From the NCBI GenBank assembly GCA_016791045.1, contig JAEUNO010000011.1, forward strand, positions 1-54,487: a stretch of DNA of 54,487 nt, read 5' to 3'. This document shows, in pieces, positions 7,658 to 16,755 of this stretch. Under the pieces are notes generated by a model. That model was not told the origin of the DNA. It saw nothing but the letters and a program-made list of their open reading frames with translations, and made no database searches. Made by a program: the position numbers and the translations under genes. The stretch is from Methyloversatilis sp. Its GTDB lineage: Bacteria > Pseudomonadota > Gammaproteobacteria > Burkholderiales > Rhodocyclaceae. Every line of letters begins with the position of its first letter. The first letter of the stretch is position 1.

Positions 7658-10564
7658 TCAGGCCTTGACGATCTGACAGACCGTGGTCTTGGTTTCCTGC
7701 ATCATCGTCACCGAGTCGTAACCGTAGGTGGTGGCAGTGTTCACCGCCTCGCCGCGCACCACCGGGGCCGCACCTTCCGGATAGCTGTCGATCAGGTCCT
7801 TGCCCATCCAGTGGCCGGCGAAGTGGAACGGCAGGAACACCGTATCGGCACCGACCCGCTCGGTCACCATCGCCATCACCTTGATCTGGGCCCCGGTCGG
7901 TGACTTCACCCACACCATGTCCTTGTCGCGGATGCCCCGGTCATTGGCTGCACGCGGGTTGATCTCGACGAACATGTCCTGCTGCAGTTCGGCCAACCAG
8001 GGGTTGGAACGCGTCTCGTCGCCGCCGCCCTCGTATTCGACCAGTCGACCGGAAGTCATGATCAGCGGGTAGTCCTTGCCGACGTTTGCGAACTGGTCCT
8101 GCACGCTCTTGTACAGCGTGGGTAGTCGCCAGAAGGCCTTCTTGTCGTCGTGCGTCGGGTATTTTGCGACCAGGTCGGCACGCGGCGAGAACAGCGGTTC
8201 GCGGTGCAGTGGCACGGAATCGGGGAAATTCCACACCACGGCGCGCGCCTTGGCGTTGCCGAACGGGTGGCAACCGTGCTCCTTCATCGCGACGCGGATG
8301 ATGCCGCCCGAGGAATCGGTCTTCCAGTTCTTGCCTTCGGCCTTCTTCTTCTCGTCGTCGGTCAGTTCGTCCCACCAGCCGAGCTTCTTCAGCAGCACAT
8401 GGTCGAACTCCGGATAACCGAACTGCAGATCCGCGCCCTTCGACGCAGAGCCATCATTGGCCAGCAGACTGACGCCGTCCTTCTCGACGCCGAAATTCGC
8501 GCGGAAATTGCCACCGCCATCCATCACGTGCTTCGACGTGTCGTACAGATTGGGCGTGCCGGGGTGCTTCATTTCCGGCGTGCCGTAACACGGCCACGGC
8601 AGGCCGAAGTATTCGCCGTCGAGCTGGTAGCCGGTTTCCTTGTCGATGCCGCCCTTGGCGCGCAGCGTCTTCGGATCGAACACCTGCATGTTGCGCATGT
8701 GCGCCTTCAGGCGCTCCGGCGACTGGCCGCTGTAACCGATGGTCCATGTTCCACGGTTGATCTCGCGCAGCACGTCGGCGATGTCCGGTTCGTTGTTCGT
8801 CACCTTCACGTTCTTCGTGAACTCGTCGGCGAAACCGAATTTCTGCGCGAACAGATACATGATGGTGTGGTCGGGCTTCGATTCCCACAGCGGCTCGATC
8901 ACCTTTTCACGCCACTGGATCGAACGGTTCGACGCGGTGCACGAGCCTTCGCATTCGAACTGCGTCGCCGCCGGCAACAGGTACACGCCATCCTTGCGGC
9001 CGCTGGCTGCCATCGCCGCGGTGGCCGAAGGATACGGGTCGATGACCACCAGCGTATCGAGCGCCTTCATGGCCTCCAGCATGTCCTTGCCGCGCGTCTG
9101 CGAATTCGGCGCGTGGCCCCAGAACACCACCGCGCGCAGGTTCGGGTCCTGGTCGATGAATTCGTTCTTCTCGGTGACGCCGTCAATCCAGCGCGACACC
9201 GTGATGCCCGACTTCTCCATCAGCGCCTGCGAGGCGAAGCGGCCCTTCAGCCACTCGTAATCGACGCCCCACACGTTCGCCCAGTGCTTCCATGAGCCAG
9301 TCGCGATGCCGTAATAGCCTGGCAGCGAATCCGGATTCGGGCCGACGTCGGTCGCACCCTGAACGTTGTCGTGGCCACGGAAGATGTTGGTGCCACCGCC
9401 CGACACGCCGACGTTGCCCAGCGCCAGCTGCAGATTGCACATCATGCGCACGATGGCATTGCCGGTGGTGTGCTGGGTCTGGCCCATGCACCACACGACG
9501 GTCGACGGCTTGTTCTTCGCCATCGTTTCGGCGATCAACTTCACCTGGTCGTCCGGTACGCCGCTGACTTCCTCGACCTTCTCCGGCGTCCATTTCATCG
9601 CTTCGTCGCGGATCTTGTCCATGCCGTACACGCGGTCTTCGATGTACTGCTTGTCCTCCCAGCCGTTCTCGAAAATGTGGCGCATCACGCCGTACAGAAT
9701 GGCGATATCGGAGCCCGAGCGGATGCGCACGAAGTGGTCGGCCTTGGCCGCCGTGCGGGTGAAGCGCGGATCGGCGACGACGATCTTCGCGCCGTTCTCC
9801 TTGGCATGAAGGATGTGCAGCAGCGAAACCGGATGCGCCTCGGCGGCATTCGATCCCATGAACAGGATGGCCTTCGAGTTCTGCATGTCGTTGTAGGAGT
9901 TGGTCATCGCACCATACCCCCACGTATTCGCCACGCCGGCCACCGTGGTCGAGTGGCAGATGCGGGCCTGGTGGTCGCAGTTGTTGGTGCCCCACATCGA
10001 CACGAACTTGCGCATCAGGTAGGCCTGCTCGTTGCTGTGCTTGGACGAGCCTATCCAGTACACGCTGTCCGGGCCGCTCTCTTCGCGCAGCTTGAGCAGC
10101 CGCGCAGACAGTTCGGTCAGTGCGTCGTCCCACGACATGCGCACCCATTTACCGTCGACCAGCTTCATCGGGTAGCGCAGCCGGTGTTCACCGTGGCCGT
10201 GCTCGCGGATCGACGCGCCCTTGGCGCAGTGCGCCCCCATATTGATCGGGCTGTCGAACACCGGCTCCTGCCCGACCCACACGCCATTCATGACTTCGGC
10301 GTCGATGGCGCAGCCGACCGAACAGTGGGTACAGATCGTGCGCTTGATTTCGACCTTGCCGCCGGCCGCCGGCGCATCGGCCGCGCGGGCACGTTCGACC
10401 ATCGAGAATGGCAACGCCGATGCGAAGGCGCCGGCACCGGCCGTCATGCCGGAACGTTTCAGAAAAGTGCGCCGGTCCATCGTGCGCGGCGCGGCAGCCG
10501 ACACGGCGCGCGCGAGGCGCGAGGCGCCGCGCGGCGCGCTGGCGGATTTTCGGGTCAGGGTCAT
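7658..10564 (-). CDS. fdhA: Formate dehydrogenase alpha subunit (molybdopterin, Cys type, Tat-exported)
   Basis: 968 residues. A twin-arginine signal (DRRTFLKRSG, R31/R32) sends the folded enzyme to the periplasm. An N-terminal 4Fe-4S site is formed by C78, C81, C85 and C113 (ICTHCSVGC...HCAKG). The metal ligand position is ARICHSTT with Cys203 (codon TGC) followed by His204, so this is a cysteine enzyme, not a selenocysteine one. Molybdopterin oxidoreductase domains and a C-terminal dinucleotide-binding domain (GRLVEYEGGGDE..., FLPFHFAGH) follow. It oxidises formate to CO2. RBS GGAGGAG before ATG 10564. The metal may be Mo or W, which sequence cannot decide. Neighbours provide chaperone, cofactor and electron-transfer partners. 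Confidence 0.96.
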   Translation of the reverse strand: MTLTRKSASAPRGASRLARAVSAAAPRTMDRRTFLKRSGMTAGAGAFASALPFSMVERARAADAPAAGGKVEIKRTICTHCSVGCAIDAEVMNGVWVGQEPVFDSPINMGAHCAKGASIREHGHGEHRLRYPMKLVDGKWVRMSWDDALTELSARLLKLREESGPDSVYWIGSSKHSNEQAYLMRKFVSMWGTNNCDHQARICHSTTVAGVANTWGYGAMTNSYNDMQNSKAILFMGSNAAEAHPVSLLHILHAKENGAKIVVADPRFTRTAAKADHFVRIRSGSDIAILYGVMRHIFENGWEDKQYIEDRVYGMDKIRDEAMKWTPEKVEEVSGVPDDQVKLIAETMAKNKPSTVVWCMGQTQHTTGNAIVRMMCNLQLALGNVGVSGGGTNIFRGHDNVQGATDVGPNPDSLPGYYGIATGSWKHWANVWGVDYEWLKGRFASQALMEKSGITVSRWIDGVTEKNEFIDQDPNLRAVVFWGHAPNSQTRGKDMLEAMKALDTLVVIDPYPSATAAMAASGRKDGVYLLPAATQFECEGSCTASNRSIQWREKVIEPLWESKPDHTIMYLFAQKFGFADEFTKNVKVTNNEPDIADVLREINRGTWTIGYSGQSPERLKAHMRNMQVFDPKTLRAKGGIDKETGYQLDGEYFGLPWPCYGTPEMKHPGTPNLYDTSKHVMDGGGNFRANFGVEKDGVSLLANDGSASKGADLQFGYPEFDHVLLKKLGWWDELTDDEKKKAEGKNWKTDSSGGIIRVAMKEHGCHPFGNAKARAVVWNFPDSVPLHREPLFSPRADLVAKYPTHDDKKAFWRLPTLYKSVQDQFANVGKDYPLIMTSGRLVEYEGGGDETRSNPWLAELQQDMFVEINPRAANDRGIRDKDMVWVKSPTGAQIKVMAMVTERVGADTVFLPFHFAGHWMGKDLIDSYPEGAAPVVRGEAVNTATTYGYDSVTMMQETKTTVCQIVKA

Positions 10565-10580
10565 GGTCGGTCTCCTCCGG

Positions 10581-10793
10581 TCAGACGCGTGCGGTACGGT
10601 AATAATTTGCGATGTGCTCGGTCATGCGATAGCCGCCCTTCTCGCTCTTTGCCGTGACGTCGGTCGCCGACGCCGCGTCGCCAGTCGATCGCACCGCCAC
10701 CACGGCGGCGGCTGCGCCCACGCCCCCGACACCTGCGGTCAGCAGGAAATGCCTGCGCTTGAGGTTGGTATTGAGGTTTGCCTTGTCAGTCAT
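10581..10793 (-). CDS. Formate dehydrogenase region small Tat protein (TIGR02811-like, FdhX type)
   Basis: 70 residues from ATG 10793, preceded by GGAGGACTTCACG. The N-terminus bears a twin-arginine motif (KRRHFLLTAG) and a hydrophobic stretch, followed by a short tail ending in YRMTEHIANYYRTARV. This matches the family of small Tat-signal proteins found in front of fdhA in many proteobacterial fdh clusters. The role is probably assembly of the exported enzyme. Encoded 16 nt upstream of fdhA. Confidence 0.87.
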   Translation of the reverse strand: MTDKANLNTNLKRRHFLLTAGVGGVGAAAAVVAVRSTGDAASATDVTAKSEKGGYRMTEHIANYYRTARV

Positions 10794-10855
10794 CGTGAAG
10801 TCCTCCGGTCGTGGTCGCTGCGGGTGGTGCGAGGGTGCGTCGTTCGGGCATGGGG

Positions 10856-11515
10856 TCAGGCTTCGATCTGCCGCGCTGCGGCCTCGATATCGAGAAAGCA
10901 ACGCAGGTACCGGCCGGCGCACCGGTAGAAATTCGCTTCCGGTGCGGCGTCGAGTGCATCGATGAGTGCGCCGTACCAGGGCTCGATGTGGGTCGCGAAG
11001 AAGCGGTCCTGAGCCGCTGAGCGGTCCGCTTCGTTGCGCGTCGTGTCGGTCAGCAGCAGGCGCATCACGTCGGCCAGTGCTGCGATGTGGTCTTCCGGGT
11101 CGGATTCCCCCGCGGCGCGCTGCAGCCCGAGGGCGGCCAGGTCGTCGCGCAGTCTGGCCAGCGGCTTTTCGTTGACGAAGCCGGCGAGATGGAAGGACGC
11201 AAACGGCACGACCTGCGGCCGGCCGACTCCGCCGAACAGCGCGTCGAATTCCTGCTGTGCCGCCGCGGCGTCCATCGCCGACGACGCGGCACACAGTGCG
11301 TTCCACGCGCGCGCCATCAGCATGGCCTCCGCCGAGGGCGCATCGTCATCCACCGGCCAATCGCCCGAGGCCGCCAGCGTGTCCAGCAGCGCCGCATCGG
11401 GTGCGGCGTGAAACAGTCGCGAAACGAGCGCGTAGTGATTGGCGCGCGCCATGTCTTCGTCCCCGACCGGGTCGCGCACGAAAGCCATCGGCCGAAGTTG
11501 CGTGCCGGTGGTCAT
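10856..11515 (-). CDS. TorD/DmsD-family maturation chaperone
   Basis: 219 residues, all-helical and cytoplasmic. Recognisable TorD-family elements are the N-terminal ANHYALVSRLFHAAPD, the central QQEFDALFGG...VPFASFHLAG segment and the late DRFFATHIEPWYGALIDAL region. Such chaperones bind Tat signal peptides and protect apo-molybdoenzymes until the cofactor is inserted. The start overlaps the stop of the preceding ferredoxin gene (ATGA) and the gene lies just before the Tat peptide gene and fdhA, so FdhA is the likely client. Confidence 0.87.
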   Translation of the reverse strand: MTTGTQLRPMAFVRDPVGDEDMARANHYALVSRLFHAAPDAALLDTLAASGDWPVDDDAPSAEAMLMARAWNALCAASSAMDAAAAQQEFDALFGGVGRPQVVPFASFHLAGFVNEKPLARLRDDLAALGLQRAAGESDPEDHIAALADVMRLLLTDTTRNEADRSAAQDRFFATHIEPWYGALIDALDAAPEANFYRCAGRYLRCFLDIEAAARQIEA

Positions 11516-13605
11516 AGATCGAACACCGAAGTTTCACGGCCGGGACTCTGCATCATGTCGATCACCCGGCAATCGGCGCACATCTGCAGCCGGCGCAGCG
11601 CATCACCACCGGCAAACATCGAGTGCGCCGCCAGCTTGCCGGTCATTGCGTCGATCATCTGCTTCGTGCCGAAGGGCGCGCTGCAGCGGATGCAATGGAA
11701 GGGTTCGGCTTCGTTCAGCACGCGTTCGCGCCGCACGGCTTCACCGATCAGCAGGCGCGGTTCGAGCGACAGCGCGGTTTCGGGGCAGGTATTCACGCAC
11801 AGGCCGCACTGCACGCAGTTGCGCTCGAGAAAGCGCAACGCCGGCCGTTCGCCGCCATCCATCAGCGCCGACGCCGGACAGGCGCCGACACAGCTCATGC
11901 ACAGCGTGCAGGCCGTCCGGTCGATATTCACCGTACCAAAGGGGGCGCCAGCCGGCAGCGCAATCGTGTCTGCCTTCACCGGCGCGTGGCGCACCAGATG
12001 TTCGAGGCAGAATTCGAGTGCGCCGCGTTTTTCGGCCGGCAGCGCAAACGACGCGGGCGGACAGGACATGCCGGCCGCGGGACGCGTGCCCAGCGCCTGC
12101 GTCAGCGTCGCCGCGTCATCTGCCATGACGGCCACCAGTGCCGACGCGGGGTAACCCAGCGCCTCAAGCACGCTGCGACCGATGCCGATCTGTGCCGCGG
12201 TCGCCGCGCCATAGGCATCAGGCTGGTCGCCTTGAGACAGAATGACGCATTGTGCAGCGCCGTAGGACAGCGCCGCGAACATCAATTCCAGGCCGACCGA
12301 AGCGACGTCATGCACGGCCACCGGCAGCACGTCAGCCGGCAGGCCGCGATGACGTCCCGCCAGCGCAATCAGCTCTTCGCCGCGCGTTTCGCTGTGGAAA
12401 AGAATGCGCGGCGCGTGGCCGCCGGCAGCGCGCCAGGCCTTCAGCGCCGTCTTGATGCGCAGTGCAACATCACTCGCGGACGGGTAGGCGTAGCGCATCG
12501 CACCCGTGGGACAAACTGTCGCACACGCACCACACCCCATGCACAGATGCGGCTCGACGAACACGCCATCACCTTCGGCGCGGATGGCCGAGGTCGAACA
12601 GACGTCGATGCACTGGTTGCAGCCCTGCTTGCTGTTGCGGCTGTGCGCGCAGATCGACGGCTTGTAGGTGAAGAACTTCGGCTTTTCGAATTCGCCGACC
12701 AGGGCGGCGATCTGCTGCAGCGCAAGCGACTGCTCGAGCGGATCGCGCCCGGGTGACAGATAGCCTTGCGGCGGGTGCGGTATGCGGATCAGCGCCGGCT
12801 CGGACAGGTCGAGCACAAGATCATAGGTTTCGCTGCGCGGTGCGCCGATGGCGGCGAAATCGATGGCACCGATGTCGCGGCAGGCACTCGCGCAGGCGCG
12901 GTGACCGGTGCAGCGCGCGGCATCCACCTGGTAGTCATAACCGATGGCGCCTTCCGGACAGGCGTCGATGCAGGCATTGCAGCGAACACAGGCATCGAGG
13001 TCGATCGCGTTGGCACGTTGCCAGCTCACCTCGAAGGCACCGAGCCAGCCGGCGACCGACACATTGCGGCCGCTGGCCACCGGGTAATCGCGGCGCACCG
13101 GCAGCTCGGTGCGATCGCTGTCGTTGATCAGCACGTTGATCGCGAGGCGCTCGCCATATTGTTGCTGCGCGCGCTGCGCCCATCCCAGCGCGGCGCCGGC
13201 CGGGCCGATGATCAGCAGCTGGCCGGTGGACTCGTAACTCACGGCCGGCACCGGTGCCGGTTCGGCCAGCCGCGCCACCGCAAGCTGTGCCGCGAGTGCA
13301 GGCTGCACGTCGGCACCTCGCGCGCTGCGTCCGGCGATATCCCGCAGGTTGATGAAGGTGACGCCGGATGCGCTGCCGGCATCGTCCGCCAGCTCGCGCA
13401 ACAGTGCCGATTCCTGCGTACAGCCGACGATGGCTTCCGGTGCCTTGCCCAGCAGTTGCGCAAACGTATGCGCGTCGCGCCGGCACAGCTGCTGCCCGAC
13501 CTCGAGCGGCGCGTCGAGCGCGAGCGCATCGGTCAGGCGTGTGATGTCGAATGGCACCGTGCCGTTGCAGTTGCACAGGTGGATCGCCTTGTCGGCGTTA
13601 TTCAT
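11512..13605 (-). CDS. Multi-cluster 4Fe-4S ferredoxin-like protein of the fdh operon
   Basis: 697 residues from ATG 13605, with GGAGGAGCG upstream; an in-frame TTG 21 nt earlier overlaps that site and is unlikely. The N-terminus has HLCNCNG. At least five to six iron-sulfur motifs follow: CVRCNACIDACP, CTGHRACASACR, CNQCIDVCS, CMGCGACATVCP, CTLCMSCVGACP and CVQCGLCVNTCP. Near the C-terminus are two CxxC pairs (CIRCSAPFG, CADCR) that could bind metal. No export signal, so it is cytoplasmic. Homologues lie in the same place in other proteobacterial fdh clusters. It probably shuttles electrons to, or helps mature, the enzyme; the exact job is unknown. Confidence 0.87.
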   Translation of the reverse strand: MNNADKAIHLCNCNGTVPFDITRLTDALALDAPLEVGQQLCRRDAHTFAQLLGKAPEAIVGCTQESALLRELADDAGSASGVTFINLRDIAGRSARGADVQPALAAQLAVARLAEPAPVPAVSYESTGQLLIIGPAGAALGWAQRAQQQYGERLAINVLINDSDRTELPVRRDYPVASGRNVSVAGWLGAFEVSWQRANAIDLDACVRCNACIDACPEGAIGYDYQVDAARCTGHRACASACRDIGAIDFAAIGAPRSETYDLVLDLSEPALIRIPHPPQGYLSPGRDPLEQSLALQQIAALVGEFEKPKFFTYKPSICAHSRNSKQGCNQCIDVCSTSAIRAEGDGVFVEPHLCMGCGACATVCPTGAMRYAYPSASDVALRIKTALKAWRAAGGHAPRILFHSETRGEELIALAGRHRGLPADVLPVAVHDVASVGLELMFAALSYGAAQCVILSQGDQPDAYGAATAAQIGIGRSVLEALGYPASALVAVMADDAATLTQALGTRPAAGMSCPPASFALPAEKRGALEFCLEHLVRHAPVKADTIALPAGAPFGTVNIDRTACTLCMSCVGACPASALMDGGERPALRFLERNCVQCGLCVNTCPETALSLEPRLLIGEAVRRERVLNEAEPFHCIRCSAPFGTKQMIDAMTGKLAAHSMFAGGDALRRLQMCADCRVIDMMQSPGRETSVFDL

Positions 13606-13632
13606 TGTCGGTCGCTCCTCCGACAAAGCTTT

Positions 13633-13648
13633 TGCAGGCTTTGTGCCA
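13633..13648 (-). promoter_or_regulatory. Sigma54-type (-24/-12) promoter before the ferredoxin-fdhA operon
   Basis: The minus strand reads TGGCAC, five bases (AAAGC), then CTGCA. This matches the RpoN consensus TGGCAC-N5-TTGCA in all but one base and has the diagnostic 10-bp GG-to-GC spacing. It lies in the only sizeable gap of the fdh cluster (13606-13670), 28 nt upstream of the ferredoxin ATG. A sigma54 promoter needs an enhancer-binding activator, none of which is encoded in this window. Confidence 0.5.
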
Positions 13649-13670
13649 AAGAAACGACGAAAGGAATGAC

Positions 13671-14240
13671 CTATTCCGACCGGAAACGACTTTTTTCCGG
13701 GTCAGCCGGGGTCACGTCATCGAGCACGCCGGGCGGCTCAGCCTGCGAGGACGATGGGGTTTCGGACGGCAGATCGGACAACAGCGCCGGTTCCACCCGT
13801 TCCGGCTCCAGCAGTTCGACCGACGGTTCGGCATCGACCACCGGACCGAACCAGTCGGCCGGCAACGTCGGCGACAGCGTTTCACGGGCATGCGCAAGCT
13901 GGGCGACCATCGACGCCGGCAACGGCTCGAACACGCTGAAGTCCTCGATGTACACGTCCAGACCGTCCATGGTGTTGAAGTGCCCGGTGTGGAAAAGCTT
14001 CTTCAGCGCCGCGCGCTTGACGCCCTCGTCCACCCTGTCGCCCAGAAAGCCGCGGAAGTCGGAATCGAAGTCGAGCGATTCGACCGGCGGCAATGGCACT
14101 TCGGGCTCGGTCTGCGGTGTTGCGGTACCCGCTGCGGGGACCGCCACCGGCGCGGCGTCGGGTGGCGCAGGTCCGGTCGCAGCCTGCTGTTTCAGCCGCG
14201 ACCAGCGACCGAGAAAGCCGCGCACCGGATCATCGGCCAT
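13671..14240 (-). CDS. DUF3306 domain protein
   Basis: 189 residues, hydrophilic, no signal peptide. The start ([18 protein letters not shown]) and the conserved core (about 57-125: DFRGFLGDRVDEGVKRAALKKLFH...FNTMDGLDVYIEDFSVFEPLP) are typical of the DUF3306 family. The flanks are Pro/Ala/Glu-rich and probably disordered. It overlaps the DUF3305 gene by 11 nt. DUF3305-DUF3306 pairs recur beside periplasmic formate dehydrogenase genes, suggesting a role in cofactor insertion or assembly, but no activity is known to me. Confidence 0.85.
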   Translation of the reverse strand: MADDPVRGFLGRWSRLKQQAATGPAPPDAAPVAVPAAGTATPQTEPEVPLPPVESLDFDSDFRGFLGDRVDEGVKRAALKKLFHTGHFNTMDGLDVYIEDFSVFEPLPASMVAQLAHARETLSPTLPADWFGPVVDAEPSVELLEPERVEPALLSDLPSETPSSSQAEPPGVLDDVTPADPEKSRFRSE

Positions 14241-14754
14241 GGCCGCCGCCCCCGTAGTGGGTGTTGCCGTCGCCGGTGCGCGCGAAGCGTTTCTGCCTGC
14301 GCGGTTCGGGCGCCTTCTGGAATCGGCGGGCGAAGGCTTCGATCCAGTCGCGAATGTCGGGCGGCATCGGCAGTCCGTCGACCTTCTCGCCGGAATCCAT
14401 CCAGCGCGCCGCCTCGCCGTAGCTGGCGCTCAGCTGCATCGGCCGTACCGGTGGCTCGGCCTCTTCGTCCTGCCGCCACATGACGAAGATGCGCGGCTCG
14501 GCCGCGGTCACGTTGAGCAGGTAGTTGTCGGCTTCGTCGGTGTAGAGCGTGAAGTCGAGCGGCGGGAACAGCCACTGCGTCACCGCGCCGGAATCGGCGA
14601 AAACCACAGGCGCTGCAGGGCTTTGCGGGCCTTCGGGCTGCAGTGCGCAAGCCTCCCAAGCGTGGTCCGCCCACTTGTTGTGCAGCACCCTGCGCTCCAT
14701 AATCACTGCCAGCCTGAGGGTGACCGGTTCGTGTTCCATCCTCTCGCCATGCAC
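14230..14754 (-). CDS. DUF3305 domain protein
   Basis: About 174 residues from GTG 14754, which has AGGA 8 nt upstream; an alternative ATG at 14739 has its SD-like bases too close. Conserved core: [43 protein letters not shown] and [10 protein letters not shown]. The C-terminus is a basic, His/Gly-rich tail. It is the first gene of the minus-strand fdh cluster and is divergent from moaA across 62 bp. Presumed fdh accessory factor by position. Confidence 0.85.
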   Translation of the reverse strand: MHGERMEHEPVTLRLAVIMERRVLHNKWADHAWEACALQPEGPQSPAAPVVFADSGAVTQWLFPPLDFTLYTDEADNYLLNVTAAEPRIFVMWRQDEEAEPPVRPMQLSASYGEAARWMDSGEKVDGLPMPPDIRDWIEAFARRFQKAPEPRRQKRFARTGDGNTHYGGGGHGR

Positions 14755-14816
14755 AATCTTTTTCCTGCCTTCCTGTCGAACGGGTTCGCGACCCCGAACT
14801 TCACGCCGCGCTGCCC
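14755..14816. promoter_or_regulatory. Divergent promoter region between the fdh and moaA operons
   Basis: This 62-bp gap must hold the start signals of both the DUF3305 and moaA transcripts. It contains the inverted repeat CGAAC-GG-GTTCG at 14777-14788, a possible operator placed midway. No clear -35/-10 pair could be assigned by eye. Confidence 0.35.
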
Positions 14817-15905
14817 ATGAGCGAAAAGATCATACATCTGCTGGACACCCGCACCGCCGCGCGCACCGCGGCGGTCGTGCCCGAACGCCCGATACCGGCC
14901 ACCGGCCGGCTGGTCGACACGCGCGGCCGCGCAGTGCGCGACCTGCGGATATCGGTCACCGACCGGTGCAATTTCCGCTGCGTCTATTGCATGCCGAAAA
15001 GCGTGTTCGACAAGGACTACCCGTATCTGGCCCGCGCCGAGCTGCTCAGTTTCGAAGAGATCGAACGTATCGCCACGCTGTTCGTCGCGCACGGCGTGAA
15101 CAAGCTGCGCATCACCGGCGGCGAGCCGCTGCTGCGCAAGAACATCGAACAGCTGATCGAGCGCCTGGCGCGGCTGCCGGTCGAAATCACGCTCACCACC
15201 AACGGCACCCTGCTGCCGCAGAAGGCGCGCGCGCTGCGCGATGCCGGGCTCACCCGCGTGACGGTCAGCCTCGATGCGATGGACGACGACACCTTCCGCC
15301 GCATGAACGATGTCGACTTCCCGGTCAGCCAGGTGCTCGAAGGCATCGAGGCGGCGCATGCCGCAGGGCTCACGCCGATCAAGGTGAACATGGTGGTCAA
15401 GCGCGGCACCAATGACCATGCCATCGTGCCGATGGCGCGCCATTTCAAGGGCAGCGGCCACATCGTGCGCTTCATCGAATTCATGGACGTCGGCTCCAGC
15501 AACGGCTGGAAAATGGATGAAGTGCTGCCGAGTGCCGAGGTCATCGCGCGCATCCACGCCGACATGCCGCTCGAGCCGATCGGTGCGAACTATCCCGGCG
15601 AGGTCGCGCAGCGCTGGCGCCATGTCGATGGCAGCGGCGAGATCGGTGTCATTTCCTCGGTCACCCAGGCCTTCTGTTCAAGCTGCACGCGGGTGCGGCT
15701 GTCGACCGAAGGAAAGATCTACACCTGCCTGTTTGCCACCGAAGGTCACGACCTGCGCGCACTGCTGCGCGCAGGTCGCAGCGACGCAGACATCACGTCA
15801 GCCATCGGCGCGATCTGGCAGGCACGCACCGATCGCTATTCCGAAATCCGCACCGCCGACACGGCCGCCCGGCGCAAGATCGAAATGTCCTACATCGGTG
15901 GCTGA
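14817..15905 (+). CDS. moaA: GTP 3',8-cyclase MoaA (molybdenum cofactor biosynthesis)
   Basis: 362 residues. A radical SAM motif CNFRCVYC (about residues 51-58) binds the SAM cluster. The C-terminal second cluster is given by [21 protein letters not shown], and the last two residues are the conserved Gly-Gly. Internal motifs [12 protein letters not shown] and TLTTNGTLL are family-typical. It converts GTP to 3',8-cyclo-GTP, the first step of molybdopterin synthesis. The N-terminus has about 30 extra residues before the core. First gene of the plus-strand cofactor operon, divergent from the fdh genes. Confidence 0.97.
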   Translation: MSEKIIHLLDTRTAARTAAVVPERPIPATGRLVDTRGRAVRDLRISVTDRCNFRCVYCMPKSVFDKDYPYLARAELLSFEEIERIATLFVAHGVNKLRITGGEPLLRKNIEQLIERLARLPVEITLTTNGTLLPQKARALRDAGLTRVTVSLDAMDDDTFRRMNDVDFPVSQVLEGIEAAHAAGLTPIKVNMVVKRGTNDHAIVPMARHFKGSGHIVRFIEFMDVGSSNGWKMDEVLPSAEVIARIHADMPLEPIGANYPGEVAQRWRHVDGSGEIGVISSVTQAFCSSCTRVRLSTEGKIYTCLFATEGHDLRALLRAGRSDADITSAIGAIWQARTDRYSEIRTADTAARRKIEMSYIGG

Positions 15906-15936
15906 AGTGCCCATACCCCTCGTGGCCCGCCCCCCC

Positions 15937-16755
15937 ATGTCCAGACCCCTGCTCACCGATGCGGCCCGCCCGGCCACGATCGAAATTCCGGCGATCAACG
16001 AGCGCGGCGAAACGGTGCCGACCGCGATCGCCGGCGAACATGCGCTGACGCTGTATCTGGACAAGCGCGAACTGGTCACGCTGATGACACTCGGCGGCGC
16101 CCCCGAGGCGCTGGTGATCGGCTGGCTGCGCAACCAGCGCATGCTGCCGTCGATCGACGACATCGTGTCGGTGCAGGTGGACTGGGAAGTCAATGCCGCC
16201 GCCATCACGACGCGCCATGGCGTGACCGATCTCGACGCCCGCATGGCCACTCGCACCGTGACCACCGGCTGCGGCCAGGGCACGGTGTTCGGCGATCTGA
16301 TGGACGACATCGAGAAAATCCGCCTGCCGGCCGACGCCCGCCTGACCGAAAGCGCGCTGTACGCGATGCTCGACGTGGTGCGCAAGCATGAAACCATCTA
16401 CAAGCAGGCCGGCGCGGTGCACGGCTGTGCACTGTTCCGCGGCGCCGAACTGCTGTACTTCGTCGAGGATGTCGGCCGCCACAATGCGGTCGACGCCATC
16501 GCCGGCCACATGTGGCTGGACGGCGTCGACGGCGGCGACAAGATTTTCTACACCACCGGCCGGCTCACGTCCGAGATGGTGATCAAGGCGGCGCAGATGG
16601 GCATCCCCTTCCTGGTGTCGCGCTCCGGCCTCACGCAGATGGGTTATGACATCGCGCGCCAGGTCGGCATCACGATGATCGGCCGCTCGCAGGGCAAGCA
16701 CTATCTGCTGCTGACCGGCATGGAGCGCTTCGTGCGCGACGGAGCGGCCACATGA
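15937..16755 (+). CDS. fdhD: Formate dehydrogenase sulfurtransferase FdhD
   Basis: 272 residues from ATG 15937; in-frame GTG codons at 15907 and 15922 are possible earlier starts and no strong SD decides. FdhD passes sulfur from the IscS desulfurase to the Mo-bisMGD cofactor before it enters FdhA. Family landmarks are TRTVTTGCGQGT with the catalytic cysteine, HETIYKQAGAVHGCALF, EDVGRHNAVDAIAGH and YTTGRLTSEMVIKAA. At the catalytic loop only one cysteine is present (CGQG), where the enterobacterial enzyme has C-x-x-C. It overlaps mobA by 4 nt. Confidence 0.95.
   Translation: MSRPLLTDAARPATIEIPAINERGETVPTAIAGEHALTLYLDKRELVTLMTLGGAPEALVIGWLRNQRMLPSIDDIVSVQVDWEVNAAAITTRHGVTDLDARMATRTVTTGCGQGTVFGDLMDDIEKIRLPADARLTESALYAMLDVVRKHETIYKQAGAVHGCALFRGAELLYFVEDVGRHNAVDAIAGHMWLDGVDGGDKIFYTTGRLTSEMVIKAAQMGIPFLVSRSGLTQMGYDIARQVGITMIGRSQGKHYLLLTGMERFVRDGAAT

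Noticed and set aside
9955-9975. Selenocysteine in FdhA
   Set aside because: The metal-ligand codon in the ICHS motif is TGC on the coding strand, not TGA, so no recoding is needed.
14755-14816. Moco riboswitch before moaA
   Set aside because: The 62-bp gap is too short for the known motif and shows no matching fold.
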